Assembly: GCA_038744785.1 (NCBI GenBank)
Contig: JBCDLX010000022.1
Span: 18,341 to 82,340, forward strand
DNA length: 64,000 nt
Origin: Ovoidimarina sp038744785
GTDB taxonomy: Bacteria > Pseudomonadota > Alphaproteobacteria > Rhodobacterales > Rhodobacteraceae
Reading direction: 5' to 3'
Of the stretch, positions 17,880 through 26,900 are shown piece by piece. A model generated the notes under the pieces. It was not told the origin of the DNA and did no database searches. It was given only the letters and a program-made list of their open reading frames with translations. A program made the translations under genes and the position numbers. How positions within the stretch are numbered: position 1 is the stretch's first letter; each line of letters opens with the position of its first letter.

Positions 17880-18644
17880 TTACTCCCCGGGCACCACACC
17901 CAAGTGCCGGCGCCGTTCTTCGGGGCGATTGCCAAGGTCGGGCACCTCTGGCGGGAATATCTCGACCAGATCCTCGCGCAATCGCGACATTTGCGAACGC
18001 ACCACGTCCTCTTCGATGTCGACCTCGTTCATGAGCCGCCGAAGCTCCGCCGTTGCCGTGTGGGCTTTGGTAATCCTGCGCGAAAGCTCTTCCGCTTCAT
18101 GTTGTCGCAAGGACAGATGTTCCTTCGCCCGCGCAATGCGTTCATCACTGTAAATCCTTGCAAGCTCACGTGATTCGCTGCCCATTTGAGCTGCAAGCTC
18201 CAACAGATCATTGTCCAGATCCTCAAGATCCGGGTGGTTTCGAAGAAACCGCAAACGTTCGCGGACGGCGTCATATTCGCGCTTCAGCTTGAAAACACCA
18301 GTCCTGTCAGCCGCATGCGCCGCCCAATAGGCACGGGCTACGTCCTCCATCCGCAATGAAAAGTCCCGATGGGTGGCTTCAAGCCGCATAACTCGAACCG
18401 CAGACGGCAAAAATGCGCATAAAAGCAGCATGATAGCTGTCAAACCGATTTGCATGGCCATCCCGGCGTGGGCCGGCTCGTATGGACCGAACCTGACGGC
18501 AACCTCCATCCAAGGCAGAACGCCCGCTGCCGCCAATCCGGTCGTCGCGACGGCCAGAACGGCCCCCAGCGCGACCAGCGCCATCGCCACGACCTGTGAC
18601 CAATTCTGAAACCGCGCCCACGTGGCGCCCGAAAAATCTGACAT
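17880..18644 (-). CDS. Membrane protein with long cytoplasmic coiled coil
   Basis: A 254-residue protein. Two TM segments lie at about 18-42 and 65-88, followed by a long charged helical region (KLKREYDAVRERLRFLRNHPDLEDLDNDLLELAAQM, EHLSLRQHEAEELSRRITKAH) and a proline-rich tail. I recall similar Rhodobacterales proteins being labelled DNA repair protein, but nothing in the sequence supports that. The start at 18644 is preceded by GGGGAGG; a GTG four codons earlier overlaps that site. Neighbours give no functional clue. Confidence 0.75.
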   Translation of the reverse strand: MSDFSGATWARFQNWSQVVAMALVALGAVLAVATTGLAAAGVLPWMEVAVRFGPYEPAHAGMAMQIGLTAIMLLLCAFLPSAVRVMRLEATHRDFSLRMEDVARAYWAAHAADRTGVFKLKREYDAVRERLRFLRNHPDLEDLDNDLLELAAQMGSESRELARIYSDERIARAKEHLSLRQHEAEELSRRITKAHTATAELRRLMNEVDIEEDVVRSQMSRLREDLVEIFPPEVPDLGNRPEERRRHLGVVPGE

Positions 18645-18869
18645 CGCCTCCCCCACCGAAAGCCAGCCCCCACACGCGCGTCAAAACCGCGTCAAGACGC
18701 CCATACTATAGCACAGGCGGGTTTCTGCCGATGCAAAGATTTTCCTCGAACAATGTGTTGACAAGTCCGAGAGCGCCACGCGCGCGCACCAAATGGAATC
18801 TGGCGGTTTCACAGCCTGCAAAAATCCGCCATAGCAGCGCGTAAAGACCAAGAGACAAGGACCGGTCCC

Positions 18870-20162
18870 ATGCACGACATTCGCGCGATCCGCGAAAACC
18901 CCGATACCTTCGACGCTCAGATGGCGCGGCGCGGGCTTTCGGGTGTGTCGTCGCACGCCTTGGAGATCGATCAGGCACGGCGCAGCAAGATCGCGGCCGC
19001 AGAGACCGCCCTTGCCGAACGAAACGCAGCCTCTAAGAACGTCGGCGCCGCCAAGGCCAGAGGAGACGAGGCCGAATTCGAACGGCTGCGCACCTTGGTT
19101 GCCAAAAAGAAGAATGAAATCAGCTATCTCGAAGACGAAGCGAAGGTTGAAGATACGCGGCTTACGGCGTATCTGATGGAGCTCCCGAACGCGCCGCTTG
19201 ATGACGTCCCAGATGGCGCGGACGAAGACGACAATGTCGAACTGCGCCGCTGGGGCACGCCGCCGGTGTTCGATTTCGCGCCCAGGGAACATTACGACCT
19301 CCCCGCGGCGCAGAAGGGCATGGATTTTGAAACAGCGGCCAAGCTGTCCGGATCGCGCTTTGTCATACTGCGCGGTGCAATCGCGCGGCTTCATCGCGTG
19401 CTGGCCCAGTTTATGTTGGACGTGCACACCACGGAAAACGGACTGACGGAAACGAACACGCCCGTTCTGGTGCGCGACGAGGCCATGCTGGGCACCGGCC
19501 AGTTGCCAAAATTCGCGGACGACAGTTATCGGACGACGAACGGCTGGTGGTTGATCCCCACCTCAGAAGTGACGCTGACCAATACCGTCGCGGGCGCAAT
19601 CCTGGACGAAGCCGATCTGCCCGTCCGCCTGACCGCCCATTCGCTCTGCTTCCGGTCCGAGGCCGGATCGGCGGGCAAAGATACCGCCGGGATGTTGCGC
19701 CAGCATCAATTCGAGAAAGTCGAAATGGTGTCCGTGACCCATCCGGACGCGTCCCTGGGCGAGCTTGACCGCATGACCCGCTGCGCCGAAGACATCCTTG
19801 AACGCTTGGGCCTGCCCTATCGCACTATGGTTCTATCGACGGGCGATATGGGATTTGGCGCGCGCCGCACCCATGACATCGAAGTTTGGCTGCCCGGGCA
19901 AGACACATACCGCGAGATTAGCTCTTGCTCCGTATGCGGGGATTTTCAGGCGCGCCGGATGAATGCGCGGTTCCGTCCCGAAAGTGGCGGCAAGCCCGAA
20001 TTCGTGCATACGCTGAACGGCTCGGGGCTTGCTGTCGGGCGCTGCCTGATCGCGGTTCTTGAGAACGGCCAGCAAGCCGATGGCTCGGTGGATCTGCCAC
20101 CGGCACTTCACGCTTACTTGGGCGGCAAGACCCGGCTCACCGCAGACGGCACCTTCGCGTAA
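18870..20162 (+). CDS. serS: Serine--tRNA ligase
   Basis: Charges tRNA-Ser with serine. The 430-residue class II synthetase has the N-terminal coiled-coil arm (about 28-105, starting MHDIRAIRENPDTFDAQMARRG), motif 2 (CFRSEAGSAGKDTAGMLRQH, FEKVEMV) and motif 3 (NGSGLAVGRCLIAVLENGQ). Length and motifs are standard. It is read away from the coiled-coil membrane gene. Confidence 0.97.
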   Translation: MHDIRAIRENPDTFDAQMARRGLSGVSSHALEIDQARRSKIAAAETALAERNAASKNVGAAKARGDEAEFERLRTLVAKKKNEISYLEDEAKVEDTRLTAYLMELPNAPLDDVPDGADEDDNVELRRWGTPPVFDFAPREHYDLPAAQKGMDFETAAKLSGSRFVILRGAIARLHRVLAQFMLDVHTTENGLTETNTPVLVRDEAMLGTGQLPKFADDSYRTTNGWWLIPTSEVTLTNTVAGAILDEADLPVRLTAHSLCFRSEAGSAGKDTAGMLRQHQFEKVEMVSVTHPDASLGELDRMTRCAEDILERLGLPYRTMVLSTGDMGFGARRTHDIEVWLPGQDTYREISSCSVCGDFQARRMNARFRPESGGKPEFVHTLNGSGLAVGRCLIAVLENGQQADGSVDLPPALHAYLGGKTRLTADGTFA

Positions 20163-20242
20163 CTGAGCAGCGCACCAATTTGTTCAAAGAAATTTGTGCG
20201 CTGTGTACTAGAATCCCATTCAAGCGGATCTAGGAGGTATAT

Positions 20243-22075
20243 GTGCGGATCACAGGGGTTTTGTTGGCGGCGCTTCTCGCGGCGCCTGCGCATGCGCAGG
20301 AAACGATCACCAGCCACGGCATTTCAGCATTTGGCGAGCTTAAGTATCCACCCGATTTCGCGCATTTCGATTACGTGAACCCCGAAGCGCCGCAAGGCGG
20401 CACGATGAGTTTTCGTGGTCAAGGCGCCTCGCGCACATTCGACAGTCTGAACCGGTTCATCCTGAAAGGTGAACCCGCACAGGGGCTGGATTTGCTGTAC
20501 GACAGCCTTCTTGTGCGCGCCTATGACGAGCCAGACGCTGTCTATGGTCAGATCGCCGAGAGCATCGAATACCCCGAAGATCGCGCTTGGGTGATCTTCA
20601 ACCTTCGCCCCGAAGCCCGTTTCTCGGACGGAAAACCGATCACTGCCGAAGATGTCAAGTTCACAATAGATATCCTTCAACAAGAAGGCGCACCGCTCTA
20701 CGTCAATGACGTCAAGGATGTCGCGTCGGTCGAGGTGCTGTCACCCGCCCAGGCCAAGGTGACGTTTAAGGACAGCGTCGCGACCCGTGACTTGATCTCG
20801 ACAGTCGGTCAGCTCGAAATTCTGCCGAAGCACTACTACGAAATCGTCGACTTCACCCGGTCGACAATGGAGGCCCCGGTCGGATCGGGCGGGTATCGGG
20901 TGTTCAAGGCAGATCCCGGCCGATCGGTCACGTATTGCAAGGTCAGGGACTATTGGGGCGCGGCGCTTCCGGTCAACATAGGCCAGGATAACTTCGAGTG
21001 CGTTCGATATGAGTATTTCGCGGACTCGACTGCTGCCTTTGAGGCCCTTAAGGCCGGCGAGTACCTGTTCCACGAGGAGAATTTTTCAAAGATTTGGGCC
21101 ACCGAATATGACTTTCCCGCACTCGACAGGGGCTGGGTGATCCAGGATGTCATCTCGGATGGGCGTCCGTCAGGCGCGCAGGGGTTCTGGATGAACCTGC
21201 GCCGCCCAATCCTTCAGGACCCGCGTGTGCGCGAAGCGCTTGGAATGATGTTCAATTTCGAATGGTCGAATGAGACGCTGTTCTATGGCGCCTATGGCCG
21301 GACCGACAGCTTCTTTGAAAACTCCGACATGCAGGCAGAGGGCGTGCCGACAGGCGACGAGCTGGCGGTGCTCGAGGAGTTTAGCGACAGCCTGCCGTCA
21401 GAGATTTTCACCGAACCCGCCTTTGTTCCCAATGTCTCTTCAAACCGCCCTCTCGACAGAAGTGCCCTGCGGGCAGCGGGTGCTTTGCTTGACGCTGCGG
21501 GATGGACGGTTGGCGATGACGGCCTTCGCCGGAACGCCGACGGCAGGGTTTTGGAGATTAGTTTCCCCTATGACAGTCCGGCGTTCGAACGGATTATTCT
21601 GCCTTACGTTGCCAATCTTGAACGTCTTGGCGTGGTCGCCAACAGCCAGCTGATCGATCCCGCTCAGATGGAAGAGCGGCAGGAAAACTTCGACTATGAC
21701 ATCACCATCGCCCGCCTGGTGCCAAGTCCCAGCCCGGCAATTGAACTTCGGGTGATCTACGGGTCCGAGAATGCCGACGCACCGGGGAGCTTTAACCTGT
21801 CAGGCCTTGCGGACCCCGTGGTCGATGGGTTGATCGAGATGATCGTTGGTGCCGAAACGCGTGGCCAGCTTGTAACCCGGATCAAGGCGCTCGACCGGGT
21901 CCTTCGTGCGCAGCATATATGGGTGTCGAACTGGACCAAGGGCGCGCACTGGCTGGCCTATTGGGACGTATTCGGTCGCCCAGAAACTAAACCGCCGTTT
22001 ATTCGCGGCGATCGATACTGGTGGTTCGATCAAGCAAAGTTCGATGCTTTGCAGGACCAGGGCGCGTTGCGCTGA
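20243..22075 (+). CDS. YejA-like ABC transporter substrate-binding protein (family 5)
   Basis: A 610-residue periplasmic binding protein of the oligopeptide/microcin C (YejA) type. The signal peptide is followed by HGISAFGELKYPPDFAHFDYVNPEAPQGG, a segment characteristic of YejA proteins, and by ARFSDGKPITAEDVKFT. The GTG start at 20243 is preceded by GGAGG with five-base spacing. YejA usually works with YejB, YejE and YejF, but no permease or ATPase follows; the next gene is on the other strand. It is either served by components elsewhere or has an independent role. Confidence 0.87.
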   Translation: MRITGVLLAALLAAPAHAQETITSHGISAFGELKYPPDFAHFDYVNPEAPQGGTMSFRGQGASRTFDSLNRFILKGEPAQGLDLLYDSLLVRAYDEPDAVYGQIAESIEYPEDRAWVIFNLRPEARFSDGKPITAEDVKFTIDILQQEGAPLYVNDVKDVASVEVLSPAQAKVTFKDSVATRDLISTVGQLEILPKHYYEIVDFTRSTMEAPVGSGGYRVFKADPGRSVTYCKVRDYWGAALPVNIGQDNFECVRYEYFADSTAAFEALKAGEYLFHEENFSKIWATEYDFPALDRGWVIQDVISDGRPSGAQGFWMNLRRPILQDPRVREALGMMFNFEWSNETLFYGAYGRTDSFFENSDMQAEGVPTGDELAVLEEFSDSLPSEIFTEPAFVPNVSSNRPLDRSALRAAGALLDAAGWTVGDDGLRRNADGRVLEISFPYDSPAFERIILPYVANLERLGVVANSQLIDPAQMEERQENFDYDITIARLVPSPSPAIELRVIYGSENADAPGSFNLSGLADPVVDGLIEMIVGAETRGQLVTRIKALDRVLRAQHIWVSNWTKGAHWLAYWDVFGRPETKPPFIRGDRYWWFDQAKFDALQDQGALR

Positions 22076-22203
22076 CGCCCTTGCACCTGGCCCGTTGCAT
22101 GGGCTGGCGACGATCCTTCGTAAGGTTCTGCGGCAGGTGGAAAAGACAAACTGACGCTGGGGGTCAAGGGCACATGACCAACCGGTAAGCCTGTGGGGCA
22201 GTC

Positions 22204-23205
22204 TTACTCTGCCGGGACTGCAGACACGGCCGTTTGCCGCGCTTTGGGGAACGGCACCAGCTTTTGCGCATCTTCATCCCAAAGTTTGAGCGAGAAACTC
22301 CTTAACGCCTCGGGCCAATGGATCACCTTGGTGTCGGGAAGGACGCCCTGCGCCCGAAGGTCGTTGTGGCATTTCCGAAGCCGATAGCTTGGGATGCGTG
22401 GATTTAGGTGGTGGATGTCATGATAGGCGATGTTGCCGGTACCAAGATCCCACCACCATCCAAGATCAAGACAGGACGATCCCTTGATCACGGCGGTCTC
22501 GAAATCCAGCTCCGGTTTGTGCGCCCAGTGCGTATCTTCGAAGTTATGCTGCAAGTAGACCAGAAACACGCCGATCCATGTCGAAAGGATTGCCGTAGCG
22601 ATCAATGTCGCAAGTCCGGGCCATCCAAAGCCAAAGAACATGCCCCCGAAGAAGCCCAGCACCAGAAGGTTGTGGATGGCGAGCCCGCGCCAGCCGACAT
22701 GACCGGCATTCTTGGGCCAACGGTAGCGAAGGAAATAGGTCCATAGACCGCCCACTGGTATCATAATGAGCGGGTTGCGATACAATCTGTACCACAGGCG
22801 CGTCTTCCACGGTGCAGCCTCCCACTCGGCGACAGTCATCGTGTGCACCTCTCCGGTTTCCCGGTTGTCAAGGTTCCCGACATTCGCGTGGTGTAGATTG
22901 TGGTTATACTGCATGGCGCGAAACGGCGTCAGCGTCACAACCGAAAGCCCATAGCCTGCCCAGATGTTTCCCCACCGGGTCGAGAACAGCGAAAAATGGC
23001 CGGTATCGTGCTGAAGGACGTACAGCCGAACCCCGGCAAAGGCACAAACCACGACCAATGGCGCCATAGCAAGCCATTGGCCCCAAAGCGATGTTGCGCC
23101 AATGAGCGTTGCGAAGAACACGGCATACGTGCCAAAATAGCTGACTGACGCCATGGTATCGCTTTTTTTGCAATAACTTAGTGTCGCGTTCTTGATGCGT
23201 GACAT
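22204..23205 (-). CDS. Fatty acid desaturase (membrane di-iron type)
   Basis: A 333-residue membrane enzyme that introduces double bonds into acyl chains. Histidine boxes are complete: HDTGH, HNLHH and HDIHHLNP, plus HNFEDTHW in a loop, with TM segments between them. This places it in the DesA-type acyl-lipid desaturases. The ATG at 23205 follows GAGGGGCGA. It is a single gene, convergent with the YejA-like gene. Position specificity cannot be assigned. Confidence 0.9.
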   Translation of the reverse strand: MSRIKNATLSYCKKSDTMASVSYFGTYAVFFATLIGATSLWGQWLAMAPLVVVCAFAGVRLYVLQHDTGHFSLFSTRWGNIWAGYGLSVVTLTPFRAMQYNHNLHHANVGNLDNRETGEVHTMTVAEWEAAPWKTRLWYRLYRNPLIMIPVGGLWTYFLRYRWPKNAGHVGWRGLAIHNLLVLGFFGGMFFGFGWPGLATLIATAILSTWIGVFLVYLQHNFEDTHWAHKPELDFETAVIKGSSCLDLGWWWDLGTGNIAYHDIHHLNPRIPSYRLRKCHNDLRAQGVLPDTKVIHWPEALRSFSLKLWDEDAQKLVPFPKARQTAVSAVPAE

Positions 23206-23311
23206 TCGCCCCTCATGCGCCCAGAATCGCCTCGTCGTGGCAGAATAACCGGGTCGGCGCGGAAGGCAAATGTACGGTTGCCGCAGGCGGAGTGACGCCT
23301 AATTCAGCTTT

Positions 23312-24070
23312 ATGTCCGATACACCTGCCACTCCGACAGCAACCGACCCGGCAATACAGAACGCCCGCCGAATGCGGTCCGCTCTTCTGCTTGCGGGCAC
23401 CCTTGCTTTCGTGACGGCCCCGTTCTGGTCACCCGGCTTTGGCGGGTTCCGGGCCGATCAGTTTCCCATCCCGCAAGAGGACCCACCGGTGCAGCCTGCG
23501 GGATACGCGTTCGCGATTTGGAGCGCGATCTATCTTTGGCTTCTGGTCTCTGCGGTCTTTGGCTTGCTCAGACGCGCGGAAAACCCGGGGTGGGACGCCG
23601 TGCGGGTTCCGCTGACCATCAGCATGGCACTTGGTGCCCCATGGATCACTGTTGCAACGCTTAGCCCGGTTTGGGCCAGTGTACTGATCTTTGGAATGCT
23701 GATCTCGGCGCTTTGGGCGCTGCGGCGCGCCCCATCCGAAGACCGCTGGCTCTTGCGGGCGCCCCTTGGGCTTTACGCCGGATGGTTAACGGCAGCGAGC
23801 CTTGTGTCGGTCGGCCTGCTGGGCGCGGGCTACGGCATCGGTCCGGACGCGCTTGGCTGGGCCTGGGTGGTCGTGCTCACAGCGATTGTGGCCGGGGTCG
23901 CGCTGCAGCGGGCTTTGGCTGGCACGCCGCTTTACGCCGTTGGTGTCGCTTGGGCGCTGGCGGCTGTGGCCGCCCGGAATGTCGGCGACCAGATGCTGCT
24001 GGCTTTGCTTGCGGCGATTGGGGCCGCTGCGCTGTCCGCGGTCGCTTTCCAATCGACACGGCGCGGATAG
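23312..24070 (+). CDS. Tryptophan-rich TspO/MBR-like membrane protein
   Basis: A 252-residue membrane protein with about seven hydrophobic segments. PVQPAGYAFAIWSAIYLWLL resembles the TspO/MBR signature region (tryptophan next to IY). It is longer than bacterial TspO (about 160) and more like the extended TspO-related proteins of Rhodobacterales. A role in tetrapyrrole or stress sensing is a family-level guess only. It is transcribed divergently from the desaturase. Confidence 0.65.
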   Translation: MSDTPATPTATDPAIQNARRMRSALLLAGTLAFVTAPFWSPGFGGFRADQFPIPQEDPPVQPAGYAFAIWSAIYLWLLVSAVFGLLRRAENPGWDAVRVPLTISMALGAPWITVATLSPVWASVLIFGMLISALWALRRAPSEDRWLLRAPLGLYAGWLTAASLVSVGLLGAGYGIGPDALGWAWVVVLTAIVAGVALQRALAGTPLYAVGVAWALAAVAARNVGDQMLLALLAAIGAAALSAVAFQSTRRG

Positions 24071-24208
24071 ACGCGCCAAGCGCTCATGCGCTTTAGAATG
24101 GCAGTCTAGTACTCCAGTGTGGACCACCTCCTATTGCAACCAAACGATCGTTCAGAACCCAACGTCGGCCTTTATCGCAGCGCAGCAAGAAGGGTTTCGC
24201 GTCGAATT

Positions 24209-24667
24209 TCATTCGCGCACGAATTCGCGGAGGACCACAATGCTCTCGTAGCCTTGGATGGTCGGCTCGTAGAACTGTGCATCCGCAAAATCTGTGAACT
24301 CTTCCATCGATGGAAATTTCACGAAAAGCACAATATCATCCTCCCCTGTGACCGAGAACATTCGGTCAACCTCGTCAAAGGCTAACAATTTGCGTGTGAG
24401 AACTTGCTTTCGCCTAGGGTCAAGTCGACTGATTGTGAGGAAGACAATAATGGATATTGCGTTGGCCTGAAACTCGGGTGAAATCACTGCAACCTCGCGC
24501 TCGATCGCACCGATCTTTCGCAATCGCTGAACTCTCCTTAGGCACGCCGCCGAAGACAGACCAATCTGTTCAGAAAGCTGCTCGCCCGTTTGACGCGCGT
24601 TTTGTTTTAAACGCTCGAGGATTTTTTGATCAAAGCTATCAAGTTCGTCCGACCGACTTTTGCTCAT
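24209..24667 (-). CDS. Lrp/AsnC-family transcriptional regulator
   Basis: A 152-residue regulator. The N-terminal winged HTH (DSFDQKILERLKQNARQTGEQLSEQIGLSSAACLRRVQRL) is followed by a RAM-type ligand domain. The ATG at 24667 is preceded by GGAGG. Lrp-type proteins usually sense amino acids. It faces two small DUF1127 genes across about 190 bases, so it probably controls them or itself. Confidence 0.92.
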   Translation of the reverse strand: MSKSRSDELDSFDQKILERLKQNARQTGEQLSEQIGLSSAACLRRVQRLRKIGAIEREVAVISPEFQANAISIIVFLTISRLDPRRKQVLTRKLLAFDEVDRMFSVTGEDDIVLFVKFPSMEEFTDFADAQFYEPTIQGYESIVVLREFVRE

Positions 24668-24859
24668 TGAATTGACCTCCTGATCCTGCTCGCGCGAGAT
24701 CTCCGCATTTTCCCCAAAACTTTGCGAAGCAGCAAACACATGTACGCCGTCTTTGCGACATTCGCGCCGCCTGGGCGCGTAGGTTTGAAACGCCAGCATA
24801 AACGCGCACCCCAAGACGCGCTCTCACCCACACAATCTATCTCAGCGATTGAGGACCCC

Positions 24860-25111
24860 ATGAAGAGACACTCAAAACTCCCTAGCGGTACAATCGGATC
24901 AGTACTTCCATCCTTAGTAAGGCGCCCCGCCAGAGGATGGCTCCACCGCGCCGCAGCAGCAATTCGGGAGTTTGATCGAATTCAGCGAGACTATGAACGA
25001 TTACTCGAGATGCCGGATCACGTGCTCCAAGATATTGGATTGCAACGGTACCAACTTGCTAAGGAGCTTCGAGCACATCGGAAACAATTGTTCTGGATCT
25101 CCGATCAATGA
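24860..25111 (+). CDS. DUF1127 small basic protein
   Basis: An 83-residue basic protein. The C-terminal half carries the DUF1127 pattern IREFDRIQRDYERLLEMPDHVLQDIGLQRYQLAKEL. The ATG at 24860 follows GAGGA; upstream in-frame ATGs lack a ribosome site. Small DUF1127 proteins in Alphaproteobacteria have been linked to RNA turnover and phosphate or stress responses, and this one is longer than the minimal type. It overlaps the next gene by four bases (ATGA). Confidence 0.8.
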   Translation: MKRHSKLPSGTIGSVLPSLVRRPARGWLHRAAAAIREFDRIQRDYERLLEMPDHVLQDIGLQRYQLAKELRAHRKQLFWISDQ

Positions 25112-25311
25112 AACGATTTTCAAAGTGGTTCGGCCGCGACACTCACCGCGCGCCCCAAGCGAAGCTTGGGCGACCGTCCCAAGACATCTCGGATGCTCTT
25201 TTGGAGCTTCAGCGCTTTACTGACCGCGAGTTGGCGGACGTTGCTCTCGCACGGTCGGATTTGAGCGAGGAAGGTCTTAGGATAGCCGGCGACAAGAGAC
25301 GAAGAAGGTGA
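25108..25311 (+). CDS. DUF1127-like small protein
   Basis: A 67-residue protein that overlaps the preceding DUF1127 gene. The segment LQRFTDRELADVALARSDLSEEGLRIAGDKRRRR resembles the C-terminal part of DUF1127, with altered spacing and a basic tail. Translational coupling suggests the two are made together. The divergence from the consensus leaves the family call moderate. Confidence 0.65.
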   Translation: MKRFSKWFGRDTHRAPQAKLGRPSQDISDALLELQRFTDRELADVALARSDLSEEGLRIAGDKRRRR

Positions 25312-25406
25312 ACGGGGGGCGTAAAAACTGCAACTTGGCACTTTCTCGGTGTTGCCTCCGTCCGCTTAACCGACGTGTAACCGAGTCCCTATGGCCCCAA
25401 CTCCAC

Positions 25407-26858
25407 TCAATCCGACCGCCGCCCCTTCAAGTGCTTCCTAAGCCGTGACGGCGTAGATTTCTTGCGGTCCTTGTAGGGGTTGTCTTCGGATTGCGAGCGC
25501 ATCCAAAGTCGCACCGGGGTGCCAGGCATATCAAAATCTTTACGCAACCCGTTGACAAGATAGCGAGAATACGCCGCCGGAAGCTTGTCGGGATGCGAGC
25601 ACATCACCACGAAACCCGGCGGCCGAGTTTTCGCTTGGGTCATGTACCGCAGTTTGATCCGCCGCCCACCTGGCGCTGGAGGTGGATGGGCTTCCACCAT
25701 GTCCTGAAGCCAGCGATTGAGTTTTGCGGTCGTCACCCGCCGGTTCCAAACCTCATACGCCTTCTCCACGGCAGCCCGAAGCCGGTCGAGCCCTTTGCCG
25801 GTTTTTGCCGACACGGTAACAAGGGGCGCCCCGCGAAGCTGCGGCAGAAGCCGTTCGAACGCCTCGCGCAGCTCTTTCAGCTTCGCCTGCTTCTGGGACT
25901 CGGCGTCCCACTTATTGACCGCGACGACAACCGCCCGCCCCTCGCGCTCTGCGAGATCAGCGATGCGCAGATCCTGCTGCTCGAACGGGATGGCCGCATC
26001 GAGAAGGACAATCACGACCTCGGCGAACTTCACCGCCCGAAGCCCGTCCGAGACCGACAGCTTTTCGAGTTTTTCCTGCACCCGGGCTTTCTTGCGCATT
26101 CCGGCGGTGTCAAAGATCCGCACCGGCAGCCCGTCCCAGTTGAACGGAATTGAAATGGCGTCACGGGTGATCCCGGCTTCGGGCCCCGTAAGCAACCGGT
26201 CTTCACCGATCAGCCGGTTGATCAGTGTGGACTTGCCCGCGTTGGGTCGACCGACCACTGCAATCTGAAGCGGCTTTCCTTCGGTCGGGGCAGAGACTGA
26301 CGCATCGTCGTCTGTAACATCCAAGTCGGTCTCCGGCGCTATTTCTTCAGCTTCTGCTTCTGCCAGTTCGGCCAGTGGCGCTAAAATCGAATAAAGCTCG
26401 TTCAGACCTTCACCATGCTCCGCCGAAAGCCGCACCGGTTCCCCAAGCCCAAGTGCATAGGCTTCGATGACGCCGGCATCCGCCGCGCGCCCCTCGGCCT
26501 TGTTCGCGGCCAGGATCACCCGGGCCGATTTACGACGAAGAATGTCTGCAAAAACCTCGTCGGTCGGCAAAACGCCCGCGCGCGCGTCGATTAGGAAAAG
26601 ACAGATATCTGCGGCTTCAACCGCACGCTCGGTCAGCCGCCGCATGCGACCTTCCAGACTTTCGTCGGTTGCCTCTTCCAGACCTGCTGTATCGATCACC
26701 GTGAACCGCAGATCGCCTAGCTTGGCCTGACCTTCGCGCAGGTCGCGCGTCACACCCGGCTGGTCGTCGACTAGCGCCAGTTTTCGGCCCACGAGCCGGT
26801 TAAACAGCGTAGATTTGCCCACATTCGGACGGCCAACAATGGCGAGCGTGATGCTCAT
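25407..26858 (-). CDS. der: Ribosome biogenesis GTPase Der
   Basis: A double-GTPase needed for 50S subunit assembly. The 483-residue protein has two G domains: GRPNVGKSTLFNRL with DTAGLE and NKAEG, then GRPNAGKSTLINRL with DTAGMRKKARVQEK and NKWD. A KH-like C-terminal domain follows (PGFVVMCSHPDKLPAAYSRY). An acidic linker between the G domains (about residues 160-185) is longer than in enterobacteria. It lies 42 bases after bamB. Confidence 0.96.
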   Translation of the reverse strand: MSITLAIVGRPNVGKSTLFNRLVGRKLALVDDQPGVTRDLREGQAKLGDLRFTVIDTAGLEEATDESLEGRMRRLTERAVEAADICLFLIDARAGVLPTDEVFADILRRKSARVILAANKAEGRAADAGVIEAYALGLGEPVRLSAEHGEGLNELYSILAPLAELAEAEAEEIAPETDLDVTDDDASVSAPTEGKPLQIAVVGRPNAGKSTLINRLIGEDRLLTGPEAGITRDAISIPFNWDGLPVRIFDTAGMRKKARVQEKLEKLSVSDGLRAVKFAEVVIVLLDAAIPFEQQDLRIADLAEREGRAVVVAVNKWDAESQKQAKLKELREAFERLLPQLRGAPLVTVSAKTGKGLDRLRAAVEKAYEVWNRRVTTAKLNRWLQDMVEAHPPPAPGGRRIKLRYMTQAKTRPPGFVVMCSHPDKLPAAYSRYLVNGLRKDFDMPGTPVRLWMRSQSEDNPYKDRKKSTPSRLRKHLKGRRSD

Positions 26859-26900
26859 AATGGTCGCTTTCGGTGATTCGAAGCGCGCGTTCTAACCGGT

